NCBI RefSeq assembly: GCF_016925675.1
Contig: NZ_CP070506.1
Location: forward strand, 3,780,501 to 3,844,500
Origin: Pseudomonas hygromyciniae
GTDB lineage: Bacteria > Pseudomonadota > Gammaproteobacteria > Pseudomonadales > Pseudomonadaceae
Length of the DNA: 64,000 nucleotides
Reading direction: 5' to 3'
In this document: positions 60,644 to 64,000 of the stretch, one piece after another
Position numbering within the stretch: the stretch's first letter is position 1
Layout of the letters: every line of letters begins with the position of its first letter
Notes under the pieces: generated by a model
What the model was told of the DNA's origin: nothing
The model's database searches: none
What the model saw: the letters and a program-made list of their open reading frames with translations, nothing else
Position numbers and translations under genes: made by a program

Positions 60644-61621
60644 TTAGCGGTAGGCGACGTAGACATCGCTGAGCAGGTCGGCTGCCTGGGGCTTGGGATC
60701 GGACTTGGCCAGGCGCACGGCGTCGTCGATCAACTGCGCGACTTCGGCGTCGATGCGCTCGAACTGCGCCGCGTCCAGCCAGCCTTCGGCGCTGCAGCGC
60801 TGGCGAAACAGCGCCAGGCAATCCTGGGTTTCGCGCAGGTTTTTCACCTCATCGCGGCCGCGATAGGTTTGCGCGTCGCCTTCAAAGTGGCCGTAGAAGC
60901 GGTGCAGCTTGACCTCGACCAGGGTCGGCCCCTCGCCCTGGCGCGCCCGCTGCACCGCCACGCCCAACGCTGCGTGGACGGCAAAGAAGTCATTGCCATC
61001 GACGATCACCCCCGGCATGCCAAACCCCACGGCACGCTCGGCAATGTCCTTGCACGCCACCGACCAGCCGGAACCGGTCGCCTCCGCGTAGCCGTTGTTC
61101 TCGGCGACGAACAGGCACGGCAATTTCATGATCGCGGCCAGGTTCATCGCCTCGAATACCGCGCCTTCGTTGGAACCGCCGTCGCCAAAAAACGCCACGG
61201 CCACGCCCTGGCTGCCCTTGAGTTTGGACGCCAATGCCGCACCGGCCGCCAACGGAGCGCCGGCACCGACAATGCCGTTGGCGCCGAGCATGCCCTTCTC
61301 CTGGTCGGCAATGTGCATGGAGCCACCCTTGCCGCCGCATACCCCGGTTTTCTTGCCGTAGATCTCGGCCATCATGCCGAACACATCCACGCCCTTGGCG
61401 ATGCAGTGGCCGTGGCCACGGTGGTTGGAGGCGATGCAATCTTCATCGTTGAGATGGGCCATGACCCCGGCGGCGCAGGCCTCCTGGCCGGCATACAGGT
61501 GCACGAAGCCTGGGATTTCGCCGGTGGCGAATTCCACGTGCAAGCGTTCTTCAAAATCACGGATGGTGCGCATCACGGTATAGGCATGCAGCAGTTGATC
61601 AGTGGACAGGTGAGTGGACAT
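60644..61621 (-). CDS. acoA: Acetoin dehydrogenase E1 alpha subunit
   Basis: 325 aa from MSTHLSTDQLLHAYTVMRTI at 61621, with GGAGAA upstream; the open frame above it is not conserved. Features: GFVHLYAGQEACAAGV, SNHRGHGHCIAKG, GKGGSMHIAD and the ThDP/Mg motif GDGGSNEGAVFEAMNLAA. It cleaves acetoin to acetaldehyde and a hydroxyethyl-ThDP intermediate. First gene of acoABC. No acoX gene precedes it, unlike in P. putida-type clusters. Confidence 0.94.
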   Translation of the reverse strand: MSTHLSTDQLLHAYTVMRTIRDFEERLHVEFATGEIPGFVHLYAGQEACAAGVMAHLNDEDCIASNHRGHGHCIAKGVDVFGMMAEIYGKKTGVCGGKGGSMHIADQEKGMLGANGIVGAGAPLAAGAALASKLKGSQGVAVAFFGDGGSNEGAVFEAMNLAAIMKLPCLFVAENNGYAEATGSGWSVACKDIAERAVGFGMPGVIVDGNDFFAVHAALGVAVQRARQGEGPTLVEVKLHRFYGHFEGDAQTYRGRDEVKNLRETQDCLALFRQRCSAEGWLDAAQFERIDAEVAQLIDDAVRLAKSDPKPQAADLLSDVYVAYR

Positions 61622-61684
61622 CTTGTTGTTCTCCAGGTTGTCTCGACACACAAAAGGCTGGCTGCGGCCAGCTGCAACCTGTTC

Positions 61685-61701
61685 AGCACAGCCTGTGCCA
61701 A
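61685..61701 (-). promoter_or_regulatory. Sigma-54 (-24/-12) promoter of acoABC
   Basis: Minus strand TTGGCACAGGCTGTGCT: GG and GC dinucleotides with exactly 10 nt between them, as in the RpoN consensus TGGCACG-N4-TTGCW. It lies about 64 nt before the acoA ATG. The divergent gene acoR encodes a sigma-54 activator. Confidence 0.75.
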
Positions 61702-61778
61702 CGTGCGGCAAAACCTGGCAAAGCCTTGATCCAGAGCAGTGCCGTGCGGTTGTGCCGGTGCGGCAGGCCACCGCACAA

Positions 61779-61838
61779 TGAGACGGCGCATTGCAGCGTG
61801 CGGGCTGCGTCTCAGGCAGGATGAGACGTTGCGTCTCA
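61779..61838. promoter_or_regulatory. Probable AcoR upstream activator sites
   Basis: TGAGACG (61779-61785), CGTCTCA (61808-61814), and a perfect dyad TGAGACG-TTG-CGTCTCA at 61822-61838. Four copies of the same 7-mer in 60 nt, 80-150 nt upstream of the -24/-12 promoter and also just before acoR. The intergenic region 61622-61930 otherwise shows no gene. Confidence 0.65.
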
Positions 61839-61930
61839 CGGCGGGCAGTTGGTCAGGCCGCCCTTGTCCCCTTGCGCCCCTGGGCGCTTAATGGCGGGCA
61901 TAACAACAAAGATCGAGAACCGGAGGCCTT

Positions 61931-63793
61931 ATGCTCGCCGCGAACTCCAGGGAGCATGTCGACTGTGTCAGTCGCGTGGTCCGTAATGCCGAGCGCCTGC
62001 CCCAGGCGCCAGTGCCGTCGCTGATTTTCGATTCATGGCGTCGCTCCATGGAGCAACACCACCTGGATCCTGGCTCGCTGCAGGGTCCACGGATCCTCAC
62101 CGAACCGTTGCTCAAGGAATGCCGCGAGCGCGCCGAGCTGTTCATGCGCATTGCCAGCGAGCAAGTCAGCCAACTGCACCACCGCGTGCGCCATGCCGAC
62201 TACTGCGTGATGCTCACCGACGCCCAGGGCCAGACCATCGACCACCGGGTAGATGCGGCGATCCGCAGCGACTGCCGCAAGGCCGGCCTGTACCTGGGCA
62301 CCTGCTGGTCGGAAGCCGAAGAAGGCACGTGCGGCGTGGCCACGGTGTTGACCAGCCAAGCGGCGGTGACGGTGCACAAGCGCGATCACTTCCGCGCCGC
62401 CTTTATCAACCTGACCTGCTCCGCCGCGCCGATCTTCGACCCCCAGGGCAACCTGCTGGGGGTGATGGACGCTTCGGCGCTGCAATCGCCGGATGACCGA
62501 CGCAGCCAGCACCTGGTGCGCCAGATGGTGGCGCAGAGCGCCCAGGCCATCGAAAACGCCTTCTTCATGCACAGCGCCGCCCGCCACTGGGTGCTCCAGG
62601 CCCATAGCACGCCGGGTTATGTCGACAGCCAACCCGACCTGCTGCTGGCCTGGGACCAGGAAGGTCGTCTGCAAGCCTTGAACAGCAAGGCACGCCAGGC
62701 GTTGCGCCGGCGCTTTGGCCAGGTGCCGGTGCATATCGGCGAGGTGTTCGACCTCGACGCGTTGCGCGCGGTGACCGATCAATCGGTCCAGCAACTGCAG
62801 TGGCTGGGAGAAACTGGCGTGCTGCATGTGCGCGTCAACACCCCGCGGCGCCAACCTGCGCGGGCGCTGCCCCATGCCCAGGTCGACCCACGGGTGGAAG
62901 AACACCTGCGCCTGGCCGTGCGGGTCAAGGACCGCAACCTGCCGGTGCTGGTGCAAGGCGAAACCGGGGCCGGCAAGGAAGTCTTCGCCCGCCAACTGCA
63001 CGCCCGCAGTGCGCGCCGCGATGGGCCATTCGTGGCGGTGAACTGTGCGGCAATCCCGGAAAACCTGATTGAAAGCGAGCTGTTTGGCTACGTCGCCGGT
63101 GCCTTTACCGGGGCCTCCAGCAAGGGCATGACCGGGCTGTTGCAACAGGCCCACGGCGGCACGTTGTTCCTCGATGAAATCGGCGATATGCCCCTGGCCC
63201 TGCAAACACGCTTGCTGCGGGTGATGGCCGAAGGTGAAGTGGCCCCGCTGGGTGCGGCGAAAACCCAAGCGGTGGATATCCAGGTCATCTGCGCCAGCCA
63301 CCGCGACCTCGCGGCCCTGGTCAATGACGGGCGTTTTCGTGAAGACCTGTACTTTCGCCTGGGCTGCGCCCGTGTCACCTTGCCGCCGCTGCGCGAGCGC
63401 ACCGACAAACTGGGCTTGATCAACCGGTTGTTGGAGCAGGAAGCACGCAGCTGCGCAATCACGGTGGGCATCGGTCAGGCAGCGCTTGAGGCACTGCTGG
63501 GCTATGCCTGGCCTGGCAACGTGCGGCAACTGCGCCATGTGCTGGCCTATGCCTGTGCGGTGTGCGAAGGCGGGACGATCCAACTGACGGACTTGCCGGT
63601 CGAGGTGCGCGGCGAACGGGTGGAAGTCGAGGTAGAACACAGTGCGAGCCCAGAGCGGCAGGTGCTGCTGGATGCGCTGGTGCGCCATCGCTGGAAGCCG
63701 TTGCCGGCGGCGCAGGCGCTGGGGATTTCCCGCGCGACCTTGTATCGCCGGGTCAAGCAACTGGGCATTGATATGCCCGGTAAACACCCCTGA
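61931..63793 (+). CDS. acoR: Sigma-54-dependent activator of acetoin catabolism
   Basis: 620 aa, GGAGG upstream of ATG 61931. An N-terminal GAF region (about 60-220) senses the inducer. AAA+ domain: Walker A GETGAGKE (about 343), the sigma-54 contact loop GAFTGASS (about 390) and Walker B LFLDEIGDMP. C-terminal Fis-type HTH ALVRHRWKPLPAAQALGISR then ATLYRRVKQLG. It activates acoABC from the -24/-12 promoter at 61685-61701, probably via TGAGACG sites. Confidence 0.94.
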   Translation: MLAANSREHVDCVSRVVRNAERLPQAPVPSLIFDSWRRSMEQHHLDPGSLQGPRILTEPLLKECRERAELFMRIASEQVSQLHHRVRHADYCVMLTDAQGQTIDHRVDAAIRSDCRKAGLYLGTCWSEAEEGTCGVATVLTSQAAVTVHKRDHFRAAFINLTCSAAPIFDPQGNLLGVMDASALQSPDDRRSQHLVRQMVAQSAQAIENAFFMHSAARHWVLQAHSTPGYVDSQPDLLLAWDQEGRLQALNSKARQALRRRFGQVPVHIGEVFDLDALRAVTDQSVQQLQWLGETGVLHVRVNTPRRQPARALPHAQVDPRVEEHLRLAVRVKDRNLPVLVQGETGAGKEVFARQLHARSARRDGPFVAVNCAAIPENLIESELFGYVAGAFTGASSKGMTGLLQQAHGGTLFLDEIGDMPLALQTRLLRVMAEGEVAPLGAAKTQAVDIQVICASHRDLAALVNDGRFREDLYFRLGCARVTLPPLRERTDKLGLINRLLEQEARSCAITVGIGQAALEALLGYAWPGNVRQLRHVLAYACAVCEGGTIQLTDLPVEVRGERVEVEVEHSASPERQVLLDALVRHRWKPLPAAQALGISRATLYRRVKQLGIDMPGKHP

Positions 63794-63808
63794 AACCCTG
63801 CAATCCAA

Positions 63809-63900
63809 ATGTGGGAGCGGGCTTGCCCGCGAAAGCGGTGTGTCAGTAACAAATAAGCTACCTGACCCACCGCCTTCGCGAGCAAGCCCGCTCCCACATT
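63809..63900. repeat. REP pair
   Basis: ATGTGGGAGCGGGCTTGCCC and the inverse ending AGCAAGCCCGCTCCCACATT, between the convergent acoR and SDR genes. Confidence 0.9.
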
Positions 63901-63921
63901 TTTACCGGGTCGAGCCTGGGG

Positions 63922-64000
63922 TTAGCGGTACACAAGGCCGCCGTCGATCAACGGTGCCTGGCCGGTCATGTAGTCCGAATCCGGGCCGGCCAGGTAGGCC
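63922..64000 (-). CDS. Short-chain dehydrogenase, probable acetoin reductase/2,3-butanediol dehydrogenase (partial, C-terminus only)
   Basis: The right edge cuts the gene; the last 25 residues are visible: AYLAGPDSDYMTGQAPLIDG followed by GLVYR and TAA at 63922. The DYMTGQ..IDGG ending is the usual C-terminus of classical SDRs, and SDYMTGQ resembles BudC-type acetoin reductases. That would fit the acoR neighbour, but the part seen is too short for certainty. Confidence 0.7.
   Translation of the reverse strand, partial: AYLAGPDSDYMTGQAPLIDGGLVYR

Noticed and set aside
62033..63808. 591-aa minus-strand open frame
   Set aside because: Antisense shadow of acoR, whose AAA+ motifs are unambiguous.

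Overview
The window looks like a chromosomal segment of a Pseudomonas of the fluorescens group. This rests on high-GC coding, fluorescens-type REP palindromes (core GGAGCGGGCTTGCTCGCGA and variants) between many genes, and typical pseudomonad gene sets: fecIRA, selD-selU, trhP, sstT, codBA with PucR, the puu cluster and the aco operon. No rRNA, tRNA, CRISPR array or phage genes were seen.

Layout. 1-15.6 kb: a run of mostly single housekeeping or transport genes (phzF-like, GST, histidine phosphatase, ArsP-like permease, selD-selU for tRNA selenouridine, TerC, a small lipoprotein, nhaR, MFS, sstT, DUF1993, yceH, shikimate dehydrogenase-like, small secreted and hypothetical proteins, AI-2E permease), with REP/MITE-like repeats between them. 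15.7-22.7 kb: trhP (yegQ), two chemoreceptors flanking an Na+/H+ antiporter-family gene. 22.7-29 kb: a TAXI-type TRAP transporter whose binding-protein gene carries a frameshift, then a two-component system with two tandem PepSY genes. 29-36.4 kb: patatin-like lipase, a decayed XRE regulator, two small exported proteins, queD, a Nudix hydrolase, and a cytosine operon (codB-pucR-codA).

36.4-42.3 kb: an orphan type VI secretion module, vgrG - DUF4123 adaptor - lipoprotein (putative immunity) - lipase-family effector, in one overlapping operon. The vgrG is cut in two by an in-frame amber codon. 42.5-45 kb: a DapF-like protein lacking both catalytic cysteines, divergent from an MFS transporter, with a long palindrome between them.

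45-47.9 kb is the most unusual part. Three consecutive minus-strand genes each lie behind a sequence matching the HrpL 'hrp box' (GGAACC-N15/16-CCACNNA). Two encode proteins with EF-hand-like repeats that resemble the NolX/HrpF type III family; the third is a 105-aa protein I do not recognise. No secretion apparatus genes are in the window, so this reads as a detached cassette of type III-exported proteins. One of the three is frameshifted in an A-tract.

48-64 kb: ferric citrate uptake and signalling (fecA-fecR-fecI), a MATE exporter, putrescine catabolism (puuA - potF-like - puuB) divergent from an AraC-family regulator, and the acetoin dehydrogenase operon (acoA-acoB-acoC) divergent from the sigma-54 activator acoR. 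The aco intergenic region has a -24/-12 promoter and TGAGACG/CGTCTCA dyads. The left edge cuts a phzF-like gene and the right edge cuts a short-chain dehydrogenase.
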